A DNA stretch of 64,000 bases from Flavobacteriaceae bacterium UBA2540 (GTDB lineage Bacteria > Bacteroidota > Bacteroidia > Flavobacteriales > Flavobacteriaceae). Location of the stretch: contig DDMS01000020.1 in the NCBI GenBank assembly GCA_002340765.1, positions 20,580-84,579 of the forward strand, written 5' to 3'. A program made the translations under genes and the position numbers. A model generated the notes under the pieces. The model was not told where the DNA came from and did not search any database. It saw nothing but the letters and a program-made list of their open reading frames with translations. Shown piece by piece: positions 34,719 through 43,074 of this stretch; within the stretch, counting starts at the first letter, position 1; every line of letters begins with the position of its first letter.

Positions 34719-35214
34719 GCGATTAAGACTGTTTTTTTTATTCTTTTTATTGCTTTTTTTACAAGTTTTTATGCTGAATAACATCTTATTATTTGGGTCT
34801 ATAAATCCTTATTTATATATTGTTTTTGTTATTTTATATCCCGTAAAAGAGAATAAGTTTTATTTGTTGTTTTTTTCATTTTTACTTGGATTATTTGTTG
34901 ATTTTTTCTCTGATACAGTTGGTGTCCACGCTTTTTCTATCACATTTATTGCATACATCAGATTATTTTTTATCAAAGTTTATTTCAGAAAATTAGAGCT
35001 TGATTATCCATTTTTCAAACTTCAATCTGAGTCATTTGGAAAAAAATTCAATTTCGTGGTCACTTTAACACTTATTCATCACTTTTTGTTATTTTTATTG
35101 GCAAACTTTAGCTTTTTTAATTTTTCTACTGTGCTGAGTAATACATTTTTTTCGAGTATTTTTACATTGGTTTTATATTTTATAGGAACCGCTATTTTTA
35201 ATGAAAACGAATAA
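34711..35214 (+). CDS. mreD: Rod-shape-determining protein MreD
   Basis: A 167-residue, very hydrophobic protein with about five transmembrane helices. The pattern NNILLFGSINPYLYIVFVIL, FLLGLFVDFFSDTVGVHAFS fits MreD, which partners MreC in the inner membrane. Sequence conservation in this family is weak, so position between mreC and mrdA is the main support. It overlaps both neighbours (8 bases with mreC, 14 with mrdA), indicating tight translational coupling. Confidence 0.9.
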   Translation: MNKRLRLFFLFFLLLFLQVFMLNNILLFGSINPYLYIVFVILYPVKENKFYLLFFSFLLGLFVDFFSDTVGVHAFSITFIAYIRLFFIKVYFRKLELDYPFFKLQSESFGKKFNFVVTLTLIHHFLLFLLANFSFFNFSTVLSNTFFSSIFTLVLYFIGTAIFNENE

Positions 35215-37102
35215 TGCAAAAAAAAATTTATTATATTTATTAATATCCTTAACTGGTGTTATCTTCATTGGAAAACTGTTTCAATTACAAATTTTGAGAG
35301 GAGTTGATTTTGATCCAGTTCATAATGCTTCCATAAAAATCGAATATGATTATCCTGAAAGAGGTTATATTTATGACAGAAATGGGCGGCTTTTAGTTGC
35401 TAATCAAGTATCATATGATGTGATGGTGCAACCAAATCAAGTAAAATTATCAGATACTGTTGAATTTTGTAAACTTCTAAAAATAGAAAAAGAGGATTTC
35501 ATTACAAGATTTAAAAAGGCAGAAAATTACGCCTCATACCTTACTTCTGTTTTCTTAAAACAATTGGCAAAAGAGGATTTTGCTTATTTGCAAGAAAAAC
35601 TGCACAAATACAACGGTTTTTACATCCAAAAAAGAATTATTAGAGATTATCCTGTCAATGCAGCAGCCAATGTTTTGGGTTATATTGGTGAGGTTAACGA
35701 AGAAAAAGCACGAAATAGCAATGATTACGAGCAAGGAGAATTGGAAGGAAAAGAAGGTGTTGAAAGAGAATATGAAGCGCTTTTAAAAGGCAAAAAAGGT
35801 AAAAAATACTTCAATAGAAATCGGTTTAACAAAGTTACAGGTTCATTTAAAAATGGATTGATGGACTCTTTATCAGAAGGAGGAAAAGATTTGACTTTGA
35901 CAATAGACATTGAATTACAATTGTATGCACAACAATTAATGAATGGAAAACGTGGTGGAATTGTTGCAATTGAACCCTCAACTGGCGAAATTCTTGCACT
36001 TGTTACTTCTCCCTCTTACGACCCAAATATGTTGGTTGGAAGAGATCGTTCAAAAAATTCAATTTTCTTGATGGATCCAAATAATCCTGAAAAACCAACA
36101 TACGACAGGGCTTTATTGGCTGCATATCCCCCAGGTTCCCCATTCAAAATGATGAATGCTTTGATTGCTCTGCAAGAAAACGTTATCAATACCGAAACTA
36201 CTTTTAGATGTTATGGTGGCTATAGATATGGTAGCAAAAGTCATAATTTTATGAGATGTCACTGTGGAATTTATGACTCACCAATTGCTTTAAAAACAGG
36301 AATAGCAAAATCTTGTAATAGTTATTTTTCTAATACCTACAAAAGAATTATCGAAAAAAAGAGAAAACCAAGTCAAGGTTTAGATACTTGGAATAAACAC
36401 GCAACTAGCTTTGGATTAGGAAGTTATCTTGGGTATGATTTGCCTTCTGGTGCTCCAGGATTGATTCCTGACGGAAAATATTATGATGATATTTATAAAT
36501 ATAGATGGACTGCTTCCACGAATATTTCAAATGCAATTGGTCAAGGTGAAGTTTTGACAACGCCAATTCAGTTGGCTAATTTTACAGCCGCAATAGCCAA
36601 CAGGGGTTATTTTTACACTCCTCATATTGTTAAAAAAATTGATTTGAAACCGATTAAAAATCCTGAATTTATTAATAAAAAGCAAACAACTATTAACACT
36701 GAATATTTTGAACCAGTTGTAGAAGCAATGCACGAAGTTTTTAAAACTGGAACAGGAAGATGGAGTCAAGTAAATGGCATTGAAATTTGTGGAAAAACAG
36801 GAACTTCAGAAAACTTTGTACGAGTAAACGGATACAAGCAACAATTAGCAGATCACTCTATTTTGGTTGCCTTTGCACCTAAAAATAATCCAAAAATTGC
36901 ATTGGCCGTTTTTGTTGAGAATGGCGGATTTGGATCTACAATTGCAGCACCAATCACAAGTTTGATGATTGAAAAATATTTAAATGGATATATTTCTGAG
37001 GAAAACAAATTAAGAGAAACTAATATGTTAAATCTAAGTCTGCAAGATATTTACAATTATTACAGACCAAAAAATAAGGAAATTGCGTCAAGAAAAGAAT
37101 AA
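35201..37102 (+). CDS. mrdA: Penicillin-binding protein 2 (elongasome transpeptidase)
   Basis: A 633-residue class B PBP with an N-terminal membrane helix (about 9-28), a dimerisation/pedestal domain and a C-terminal transpeptidase domain. Active-site motifs are SxxK in PPGSPFKMMNA (around residue 313), SxN as SCN in KSCNSYFSNTY (around 371) and KTG in CGKTGTSENF (around 531). YPERGYIYDRNGRLLVANQV near residue 50 is the usual class B start of the pedestal. It cross-links peptidoglycan during elongation and is the target of mecillinam in other bacteria. It overlaps mreD and rodA. Confidence 0.95.
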   Translation: MKTNNAKKNLLYLLISLTGVIFIGKLFQLQILRGVDFDPVHNASIKIEYDYPERGYIYDRNGRLLVANQVSYDVMVQPNQVKLSDTVEFCKLLKIEKEDFITRFKKAENYASYLTSVFLKQLAKEDFAYLQEKLHKYNGFYIQKRIIRDYPVNAAANVLGYIGEVNEEKARNSNDYEQGELEGKEGVEREYEALLKGKKGKKYFNRNRFNKVTGSFKNGLMDSLSEGGKDLTLTIDIELQLYAQQLMNGKRGGIVAIEPSTGEILALVTSPSYDPNMLVGRDRSKNSIFLMDPNNPEKPTYDRALLAAYPPGSPFKMMNALIALQENVINTETTFRCYGGYRYGSKSHNFMRCHCGIYDSPIALKTGIAKSCNSYFSNTYKRIIEKKRKPSQGLDTWNKHATSFGLGSYLGYDLPSGAPGLIPDGKYYDDIYKYRWTASTNISNAIGQGEVLTTPIQLANFTAAIANRGYFYTPHIVKKIDLKPIKNPEFINKKQTTINTEYFEPVVEAMHEVFKTGTGRWSQVNGIEICGKTGTSENFVRVNGYKQQLADHSILVAFAPKNNPKIALAVFVENGGFGSTIAAPITSLMIEKYLNGYISEENKLRETNMLNLSLQDIYNYYRPKNKEIASRKE

Positions 37103-38363
37103 CATTTTTGAAGGAATAGATTGGATTCTTGTTTTTTTCTATTTCTTTTTTGTGGGTTTTGGATGGCTCAATATTTATGCTGCTTCAAAAACTGATGAAA
37201 ATCTTCATATTTTAGATTTTACAACAAAATATGGAAAACAACTTCTTTGGATAGGATTTAGTTTTCCTTTAATTGTTACAGTTTTATTTTTTAACTCAAA
37301 ATTTTATGAGCGTTTTTCGAGTATTTTTTATTTGATTTCGATTTTGTTATTGCTGCTCTTATTTCCTCTCGGAAAAGAAATAAATGGTGCAAGAGCATGG
37401 TTTAATTTTGGGTCAATGAGTTTACAACCAGCAGAATTTGTAAAAGTTACTTCAGCTTTAGCTATTGCAAAATTGTTAAGTGACCGTCAATACAATTTAA
37501 ACTTAGTCAAAAATCAAATTAAAGCATTTTTAATTATATTTTTTCCTACAATTTTAATTGTTCTTCAACCAGATCCTGGATCTGCATTGATTTATCTTTC
37601 ATTTTTTCTTGTTTTGAATCGAGAAGGTCTGACGTTAAATTATATCATTTTTGGAGTTATCAGTATTTCATTATTTATACTTACTATTTTTTTCGGAACA
37701 CAAACTATGTTATTTTGGGTTTTTATTATTATTTCAATTATCGTTATTTATCTGATTTATAGAGAGGGAAAGCGTTTAATACGCTTCAATTGGCACAAAA
37801 TAGTAATCACTTATTTTTTAGTTGGTTTATTTGTCTATGGAACAGGATTCATTTATGAAAATGTCTTTAAACAACATCATAGAGATCGTTTTGAGGTTTT
37901 ATTAGGATTAAAAATTGACACAAAAGATATTGGATACAACTCTTATCAATCAAAGTTAACTGTGAGTTCCGGTGGATTTTCAGGAAAAGGATTTTTAAAT
38001 GGAGACATTACCAAAGGAAATTTTGTTCCAGAACAGCACACTGATTATATTTTTAGTACAATTGGAGAAGAGTGGGGTTTTCTTGGAAGTGGATTAGTTG
38101 TGTTGCTTTTTATGCTTATGATTGCAAGAATTATTTATCAAGCAGAAACTCATGCCAACAAATTTGGAAGAATTTATGGTTATAGTTTAGCCTCAATTCT
38201 TTTCTTTCACGTAACCTTAAATATTGGAATGGTGATTGGATTGCTGCCAACTGTTGGTATTCCGCTTCCATTTTTTAGTTATGGAGGTTCTTCTTTGTGG
38301 GGATTTACGATTCTACTTTTTATTTTTATAAGATTAGATGCTCATAAAAATTATGATTGGTAA
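37083..38363 (+). CDS. rodA: RodA, SEDS-family peptidoglycan glycosyltransferase
   Basis: A 426-residue polytopic protein with about ten membrane helices. SEDS signatures are GKEINGARAWFNFGSMSLQP, LQPDPGSALIY (with the key Asp of the WxD/QPDxG region), FVPEQHTDYIFSTIGEEWGF and IGLLPTVGIPLPFFSYGGSS. It polymerises glycan strands in partnership with PBP2. No ATG is available at the start; the TTG at 37083 gives MRQEKNNIFEGIDW, which fits other flavobacterial RodA N-termini and overlaps mrdA by 20 bases. It is the last gene of the operon. Confidence 0.93.
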   Translation: MRQEKNNIFEGIDWILVFFYFFFVGFGWLNIYAASKTDENLHILDFTTKYGKQLLWIGFSFPLIVTVLFFNSKFYERFSSIFYLISILLLLLLFPLGKEINGARAWFNFGSMSLQPAEFVKVTSALAIAKLLSDRQYNLNLVKNQIKAFLIIFFPTILIVLQPDPGSALIYLSFFLVLNREGLTLNYIIFGVISISLFILTIFFGTQTMLFWVFIIISIIVIYLIYREGKRLIRFNWHKIVITYFLVGLFVYGTGFIYENVFKQHHRDRFEVLLGLKIDTKDIGYNSYQSKLTVSSGGFSGKGFLNGDITKGNFVPEQHTDYIFSTIGEEWGFLGSGLVVLLFMLMIARIIYQAETHANKFGRIYGYSLASILFFHVTLNIGMVIGLLPTVGIPLPFFSYGGSSLWGFTILLFIFIRLDAHKNYDW

Positions 38364-38377
38364 AGTCTTAATATGAC

Positions 38378-38407
38378 AATGAATTAATGTAGGAATGAAT
38401 TAATGTA
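38378..38407. repeat. Short direct repeat (two 14-bp copies) downstream of rodA
   Basis: The 14-mer aatgaattaatgta occurs at 38378-38391 and again at 38394-38407, separated by two bases. No function is apparent. Confidence 0.6.
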
Positions 38408-38474
38408 ACATCGTATCAACTAGGATGTTTGAATTTTCAATTATTTATGGCGTAAAACAGCAAAGCGATTATAA

Positions 38475-38505
38475 CAAAAAAAAGCGCTGAAAATTCAGAG
38501 CTTTT
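38475..38505 (-). terminator. Intrinsic terminator after rpsT
   Basis: On the minus strand, aaaagctctga (38505-38495) pairs with tcagcgctttt (38490-38480) with one mismatch around a four-base loop, followed by a T run. It lies 26 bases beyond the rpsT stop. Confidence 0.75.
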
Positions 38506-38530
38506 ATATATTTTTAAAACTAAAAATTTA

Positions 38531-38782
38531 TTACAATGCGGCTACGTGCTTTGTTAATTTTGATTTCAAGTTTGCTGCTTTGTTTTTATGAATAATATTC
38601 TTTTTTGCTAATTTATCCAACATTGAAATTACGTTCACTAATTTTCCTGCAGCTTCAGTTTTATCTTCCATTACACGCAAATCTCTAACGGCATTTCTAG
38701 CTGTTTTGTGTTGGTATTTATTACGAAGCTTTTTAGCATCGTTACTTCTAATTCTTTTTAATGCTGACTTATGATTTGCCAT
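38531..38782 (-). CDS. rpsT: 30S ribosomal protein S20
   Basis: An 83-residue basic helical protein beginning MANHKSALKRIRSNDAKKLR, with the C-terminal IHKNKAANLKSKLTKHVAAL typical of S20. It binds 16S rRNA near the bottom of the 30S body. It is transcribed on the minus strand directly after tRNA-Glu (34 bases apart), so both may share a transcript that ends at the hairpin at 38475-38505. Confidence 0.97.
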   Translation of the reverse strand: MANHKSALKRIRSNDAKKLRNKYQHKTARNAVRDLRVMEDKTEAAGKLVNVISMLDKLAKKNIIHKNKAANLKSKLTKHVAAL

Positions 38783-38816
38783 AATATTATTTTCTTCGTT
38801 CTTATTTAAAACTTCG

Positions 38817-38888
38817 TAGTCCGTACGGGAATCGAACCCGTGTTACCAGGATGAAAACCTGGCGTCCTAACCCCTAGACGAACGGACC
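38817..38888 (-). tRNA. tRNA-Glu (anticodon TTC)
   Basis: A 72-base cloverleaf on the minus strand starting GGTCCGTTCGTCTAGGGGTT. The acceptor stem pairs GGTCCGT with ACGGACT, with one G-U pair at its first position. The anticodon stem CCAGG/CCTGG encloses the loop TTTTCAT, giving anticodon TTC (plus-strand 38853-38855). The T arm is CGGGTTCGATTCCCG. The discriminator is A at 38817 and CCA is not encoded. Confidence 0.97.
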
Positions 38889-38973
38889 ATCACAATTTAG
38901 TATTCTCTTAATTGCGGATGCAAATATACAACGTTTTTAAAATCCTACAATTATTTTTAAAAAAAAATAAAAA

Positions 38974-40452
38974 TTAATATGCTTTCGCAAATAGCACTCT
39001 TTTTGTGGATGTTTTTCCACTAAAAACGCAATTTCCAGCTTCTTCTTTCAATTCATTTGGAATACATCTAATGGTTGCTTTTGTCAATTCTTTTATTTTT
39101 TCTTCTGATTCAGATGTTCCATCCCAATGAGCAGCAACAAATCCACCCTTATTTTCAATTATATTTTTAAACTCCTCAAATGAATTTACCTCAGTAATGT
39201 GAGTATTTCTAAAATCCAATGCGTTGTTAAATAAATTATTTTGAATTTCTTCTAATAATTCAGCAACAAAATCAATTAAAATATCTTGAGAAATACTCTG
39301 CTTTTTTAAAGTATCTCTTCTTGAAACTTCAACAGTGTTGTTCTCTAAATCACGATTTCCCATAGCAATTCTTATGGGAACTCCTTTCAATTCATATTCT
39401 GCGAATTTTGCACCTGGTCTCAAAGTATCTCTATCATCATATTTTACTGAAATTCCTTTTGAGCGCAATGATTTTAAAATCACATTGATTTTTTCTGACA
39501 GTAAAAACAATTCTTCTTCTCCTTTATATATAGGTACAATAACCACTTGTATTGGTGCTAATTTTGGAGGCAAAACCAACCCAAAATCATCTGAATGTGT
39601 CATAATCAAACCGCCAATCAAACGTGTAGAAACGCCCCAAGAAGTTGCCCAAACATATTCTTGTTTTCCTTCTTTAGTAGTAAATTTCACGTCAAAAGCT
39701 TGTGCAAAATTTTGACCTAAAAAATGACTTGTTCCTGCTTGCAATGCTTTTCCGTCTTGCATTAATGCTTCAATAGTATAGGTGTCTTCTGCACCTGCAA
39801 AACGCTCACTATCAGATTTCACGCCTTTAATTACAGGCATTGCCATAAATTCTTCTGCAAATGTTGCATACACTTCTTGCATTTGTCTTGCCTCTGAAAT
39901 TGCCTCACTTTTTGAAGCATGAGCAGTGTGTCCTTCTTGCCATAAAAATTCTGAAGTTCTTAAAAACAAACGAGTTCTCATTTCCCATCTAACCACATTT
40001 GCCCACTGATTAATCAATAAAGGTAAATCTCTATAAGATTGAATCCAACCTTTATATGTGCTCCAAATAATTGCTTCAGAGGTAGGTCTAACTACCAATT
40101 CTTCTTCCAATTTTGCTTCAGGATCCACTCTTAATTTTCCAGGTCTATCAGGATCATTTTGTAATCTATAATGAGTAACAACTGCACATTCTTTCGCAAA
40201 ACCTTCTGCGTTTTTTTCTTCAGCTTCAAAAAGACTTTTTGGAACAAACAATGGAAAATACGCGTTTTGATGCCCTGTCTCTTTGAACATTCTATCTAAT
40301 TCTGCTTGCATTTTTTCCCAAATTGCATACCCATATGGTTTGATAACCATACAGCCTCTTACTGCTGAATTTTCTGCCAAGTCAGCCTTTACAACTAATT
40401 CATTATACCATTTTGAGTAATCTTCGTCTCTTTTTGTTAAATTCTTACCCAT
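38974..40452 (-). CDS. proS: Prolyl-tRNA synthetase, short (archaeal/eukaryote-like) type
   Basis: A 492-residue class II synthetase. Motif 2 region is WEMRTRLFLRTSEFLWQEGH; motif 3 is HSDDFGLVLPPKLAPIQVVI, continuing into the anticodon-binding domain; the C-terminal domain ends VLFAKAY. There is no insertion editing (INS) domain, so this is the ProS type 3 architecture rather than the longer bacterial form, as is usual in Bacteroidota. It charges tRNA-Pro. It is encoded downstream of nothing on its strand and is followed by tRNA-Glu and rpsT. Confidence 0.96.
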   Translation of the reverse strand: MGKNLTKRDEDYSKWYNELVVKADLAENSAVRGCMVIKPYGYAIWEKMQAELDRMFKETGHQNAYFPLFVPKSLFEAEEKNAEGFAKECAVVTHYRLQNDPDRPGKLRVDPEAKLEEELVVRPTSEAIIWSTYKGWIQSYRDLPLLINQWANVVRWEMRTRLFLRTSEFLWQEGHTAHASKSEAISEARQMQEVYATFAEEFMAMPVIKGVKSDSERFAGAEDTYTIEALMQDGKALQAGTSHFLGQNFAQAFDVKFTTKEGKQEYVWATSWGVSTRLIGGLIMTHSDDFGLVLPPKLAPIQVVIVPIYKGEEELFLLSEKINVILKSLRSKGISVKYDDRDTLRPGAKFAEYELKGVPIRIAMGNRDLENNTVEVSRRDTLKKQSISQDILIDFVAELLEEIQNNLFNNALDFRNTHITEVNSFEEFKNIIENKGGFVAAHWDGTSESEEKIKELTKATIRCIPNELKEEAGNCVFSGKTSTKRVLFAKAY

Positions 40453-40600
40453 ATTCTTTACTTTGGCACAAATATTGTTTATTTTAATTTATAATCTTTG
40501 TTTAAAACGTTCTTTTAAAACGAATACAAAACTACTATAAATTAGTCTTTTTAATGCAAAAATTATTTTTTAATCATTATATTTATTAAAATTCAATATC

Positions 40601-41554
40601 ATGAAACTACAAAACAAAATATTCACTATTCCTTCTTTTTTGTTTATTGCAACTACTAATTTTATATTGGTTTCTTGTGGCTCATATCAAAGTGTGTATA
40701 ATGAAGACGGAATTTATGACAATCCTCGAAAATTTGAAAAAAGACAAGCAGTTATTATTGAGAGAAATAATCCAGATAATTACGAAGACAACTACTTTTC
40801 AAAAAAACTTGATAGTTTGGAGAGTATTTCTAATAATGATATTTTTACAGATGTAAATTCTTACAGTTCAAATAATAATTTTTCCAACAATGCGAATGAA
40901 AATTACAATCAAAACGAACCTTGGGGTTTTGAAGATAATAATGTTGTTGTTAATGTTAATATGATGAACGACCCCTATTGGGCTGGCAATGGTTTTGGAG
41001 TTTGGGGAATGAACAATTGGGGATGGAACAATTGGGGATGGAATAACTGGGGATGGAATAACTGGGGATGGAATAACTGGGGATGGAATAACTGGGGATG
41101 GAATAACTGGGGATGGAATGGTGGTTTTTACAATCCTTACTTTTATGGTAACAACGGTTGGAATAACAACGGATTCAGCAGAAACAATACCTATGGTCGT
41201 AGAGCAACAAACAATTCTTACGGACGAAGAGATGATGATAATTTCACTAGAAATAGAACAACTACTGACAGGAGAAATTCTTATTACAACATTCAAGATT
41301 CAAACATAATTAGAAGAAGTTCAACAAATAATCCAATAAGAAGAAGTTCAACTATTAGAGAAAACAACACAAATAACAACAATAATAGAAATAATAGCAA
41401 TATTAATAATAACAACTCTTCAAGAGGAAGCAATACTAATTCAAATAATAATTCAACAATCAGAAGATCTTCTTCATCAAATTCCAACAGTGGAAACTCA
41501 ACCAGATCATCTTCTAGTGGAAGATCTTCAACAGGAGGAAGAAGAGCAAATTAA
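40601..41554 (+). CDS. Low-complexity lipoprotein with seven NNWGW pentapeptide repeats
   Basis: A 317-residue protein of unknown function. It has a lipoprotein signal (lipobox LVSC, Cys26, then GSYQSVYNEDGIYDNP) and a polar N-terminal part to about residue 137. Seven exact tandem NNWGW units follow (residues 138-172), then an aromatic/Gly stretch (NPYFYGNNGWNNNGFS). The tail is very rich in Asn, Ser and Arg (RRSSTNNPIRRSSTI and many NNN/SSS runs). The cationic tail may bind anionic surface polymers; the Trp-rich repeat may bind glycans; both are speculation. A FadL-like barrel gene starts 35 bases downstream and is probably cotranscribed. I recall similar proteins beside proS in flavobacteria, sometimes mislabelled vitellogenin-like. 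Confidence 0.75.
   Translation: MKLQNKIFTIPSFLFIATTNFILVSCGSYQSVYNEDGIYDNPRKFEKRQAVIIERNNPDNYEDNYFSKKLDSLESISNNDIFTDVNSYSSNNNFSNNANENYNQNEPWGFEDNNVVVNVNMMNDPYWAGNGFGVWGMNNWGWNNWGWNNWGWNNWGWNNWGWNNWGWNNWGWNGGFYNPYFYGNNGWNNNGFSRNNTYGRRATNNSYGRRDDDNFTRNRTTTDRRNSYYNIQDSNIIRRSSTNNPIRRSSTIRENNTNNNNNRNNSNINNNNSSRGSNTNSNNNSTIRRSSSSNSNSGNSTRSSSSGRSSTGGRRAN
41012..41116 (+). repeat. 15-bp in-frame tandem repeat, 7 copies
   Basis: Seven adjacent 15-base units (aataactggggatgg, the first two with aacaat) encode NNWGW each. Units three to seven are identical at the DNA level, indicating recent expansion by slippage and likely copy-number variation between strains. Confidence 0.9.
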
Positions 41555-41588
41555 TTAGTAAATACAAAAGAAAAAAACTTTGAAGAAT

Positions 41589-42974
41589 ATGAAAAATTTA
41601 TTTGCATCAGCGATTCTATTTGTAACTATTTTTACAGGTAACGCTCAATCTCTAGGATATCAGGATTTAGGAATTCTTTTTTCTCAAAATGACAATAACG
41701 GAACTGCGCGTTTTACTTCAATGGGTGGTGCTTTTGGCGCATTGGGTGGAGATATTTCAAGTGTAAATATCAATCCTGCTGGATTATCAGTCTTTAATTA
41801 TAGTTCGGTTTCAGGGAGTTTTAAATCAAGAAGTTCTGATATTAATTCCAATTATTATGGCAACAAATTAACAACTCAAAACCAGTTTATGAATCTTTCT
41901 CAAGCAGGAGCTGTATTAGTTTTTGACAGTTTATATGAAGGTGATTGGCAAAAATTTGCGATGGGTTTCAATTATAGAATAACCAAAGATTTTAATGATG
42001 CTTTTTTTGCCCAAGGAAATAGTGGTGTAGCTACTTTTCAAGATTTTCCATTGGATATAAACAATCCAACCTTAGTCTATAACACTGCTGATGAACAAAG
42101 TTTTAATACCACTTTTGGTGGTCAATTGAGTGAATTTAATATCGCGTTTTCTTCTGTGTATCAAAATAAACTTCATGTGGGTTTAGGATTGAATTTCTAT
42201 GACTTGAATTTCAATCAACGTTCAAATCTTACCGAGTTTAATAGCGATTCAAATGGCAATGAATTGGATGCTAATTTATTTCAAGAAAATTTTACTTCTG
42301 GATCAGGTTTTTCAATGAGCGCTGGTTTTATTTATAAATTAAATCAGAGTTTTCGCTTTGGATTGTCATATCAAACACCCACCTGGTTTTCAGAAATTAT
42401 TGAAGATAGCAATATCATAAATAATGATGGATTTTTTGGAGATACTGAAATTGCAGTGAGCAATGACAATGTAATTTACGACAACACTGCTGGTGGATTT
42501 TTTCCAACGCAATCATTGATATACTCACTAAAAACGCCAAGTAAATTAACTGCAAGCTCTGCTTTTATTTTTGGCACAAGTGGTTTATTGAGTTTTGATT
42601 ATACAAATATGAATTATATGAGGACCAAACTTTCTGGAGACGATTTTTCTCAAGAAAACCGTGCTTTTCAGAATGACTATGTAAACACACATAATTTTTC
42701 ATTAGGAACTGAATGGCGTTTTGATAAATTTAGTATCAGAGCAGGTTATCGTTTTGAACAAAGTCCAGATATTTTCGCTATAAATTCTGACAACTTAAAA
42801 GAGTATTCTTTGGGAGCAGGATATAATTTTGGCAGTTTTAAATTGGATTTTTCTTACCGAACAAACAATCGAACTGCTGCCTATAACTTCTACTCAGGAT
42901 TTGATGGCATAAACCCATCGAATCTAACTTTAGATAACAGAATATTTTCAGTAACAGTTTTCGTTAATTTATAG
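41589..42974 (+). CDS. OmpP1/FadL-family outer-membrane transport protein
   Basis: A 461-residue protein with a signal peptide (MKNLFASAILFVTIFTGNAQ). The N-terminal part TARFTSMGGAFGALGGDISS and VNINPAGLSVF is the FadL/OmpP1 hallmark, with the asparagine-proline-alanine NPAG motif. The remainder is amphipathic beta-strands, ending RIFSVTVFVNL with a C-terminal aromatic-hydrophobic strand. Family members form 14-stranded barrels that import hydrophobic compounds such as fatty acids; the substrate here is unknown. ATG 41589 is preferred over an in-frame TTG nine bases upstream because it places the signal peptide normally. It follows the NNWGW lipoprotein gene by 34 bases. Confidence 0.88.
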   Translation: MKNLFASAILFVTIFTGNAQSLGYQDLGILFSQNDNNGTARFTSMGGAFGALGGDISSVNINPAGLSVFNYSSVSGSFKSRSSDINSNYYGNKLTTQNQFMNLSQAGAVLVFDSLYEGDWQKFAMGFNYRITKDFNDAFFAQGNSGVATFQDFPLDINNPTLVYNTADEQSFNTTFGGQLSEFNIAFSSVYQNKLHVGLGLNFYDLNFNQRSNLTEFNSDSNGNELDANLFQENFTSGSGFSMSAGFIYKLNQSFRFGLSYQTPTWFSEIIEDSNIINNDGFFGDTEIAVSNDNVIYDNTAGGFFPTQSLIYSLKTPSKLTASSAFIFGTSGLLSFDYTNMNYMRTKLSGDDFSQENRAFQNDYVNTHNFSLGTEWRFDKFSIRAGYRFEQSPDIFAINSDNLKEYSLGAGYNFGSFKLDFSYRTNNRTAAYNFYSGFDGINPSNLTLDNRIFSVTVFVNL

Positions 42975-42990
42975 AAATTTTAAAGCTTTA

Positions 42991-43027
42991 AAAAAGACCT
43001 TGCATCAAAACATGGAGGGTCTTTTTT
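42991..43027 (+). terminator. Intrinsic terminator after the FadL-like gene
   Basis: Stem aaaaagacc (42991-42999) with ggtcttttt (from 43018), the loop containing a second weak pairing, then a T run to 43027. Confidence 0.75.
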
Positions 43028-43028
43028 G

Positions 43029-43057
43029 TTGCAATTGAGTTTTTTGCCGTAATTTTG
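43029..43057 (+). promoter_or_regulatory. Complete Bacteroidota promoter (TTG-N18-TAATTTTG) for the Nfu gene
   Basis: TTG at 43029-43031, 18 bases, then TAATTTTG at 43050-43057, a full match to the TTG-N17-19-TAnnTTTG pattern. It begins right after the upstream terminator and 17 bases separate it from the ATG at 43075. Confidence 0.75.
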
Positions 43058-43074
43058 TAGCTCATCTGAAAATC

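Noticed and set aside
37083..37102. Possible frameshift at the mrdA-rodA junction because RodA lacks an ATG
   Set aside because: TTG at 37083 gives a normal RodA N-terminus, and overlapping starts are common in this operon.
41012..41116. The 15-bp tandem array as a possible CRISPR or regulatory repeat
   Set aside because: Units are contiguous without spacers, preserve the reading frame and encode a pentapeptide.
40868..41296. A minus-strand frame with repeated SPVIP units
   Set aside because: It is the exact antisense of the NNWGW repeat and its flanks; the repeat arises from the plus-strand codons.
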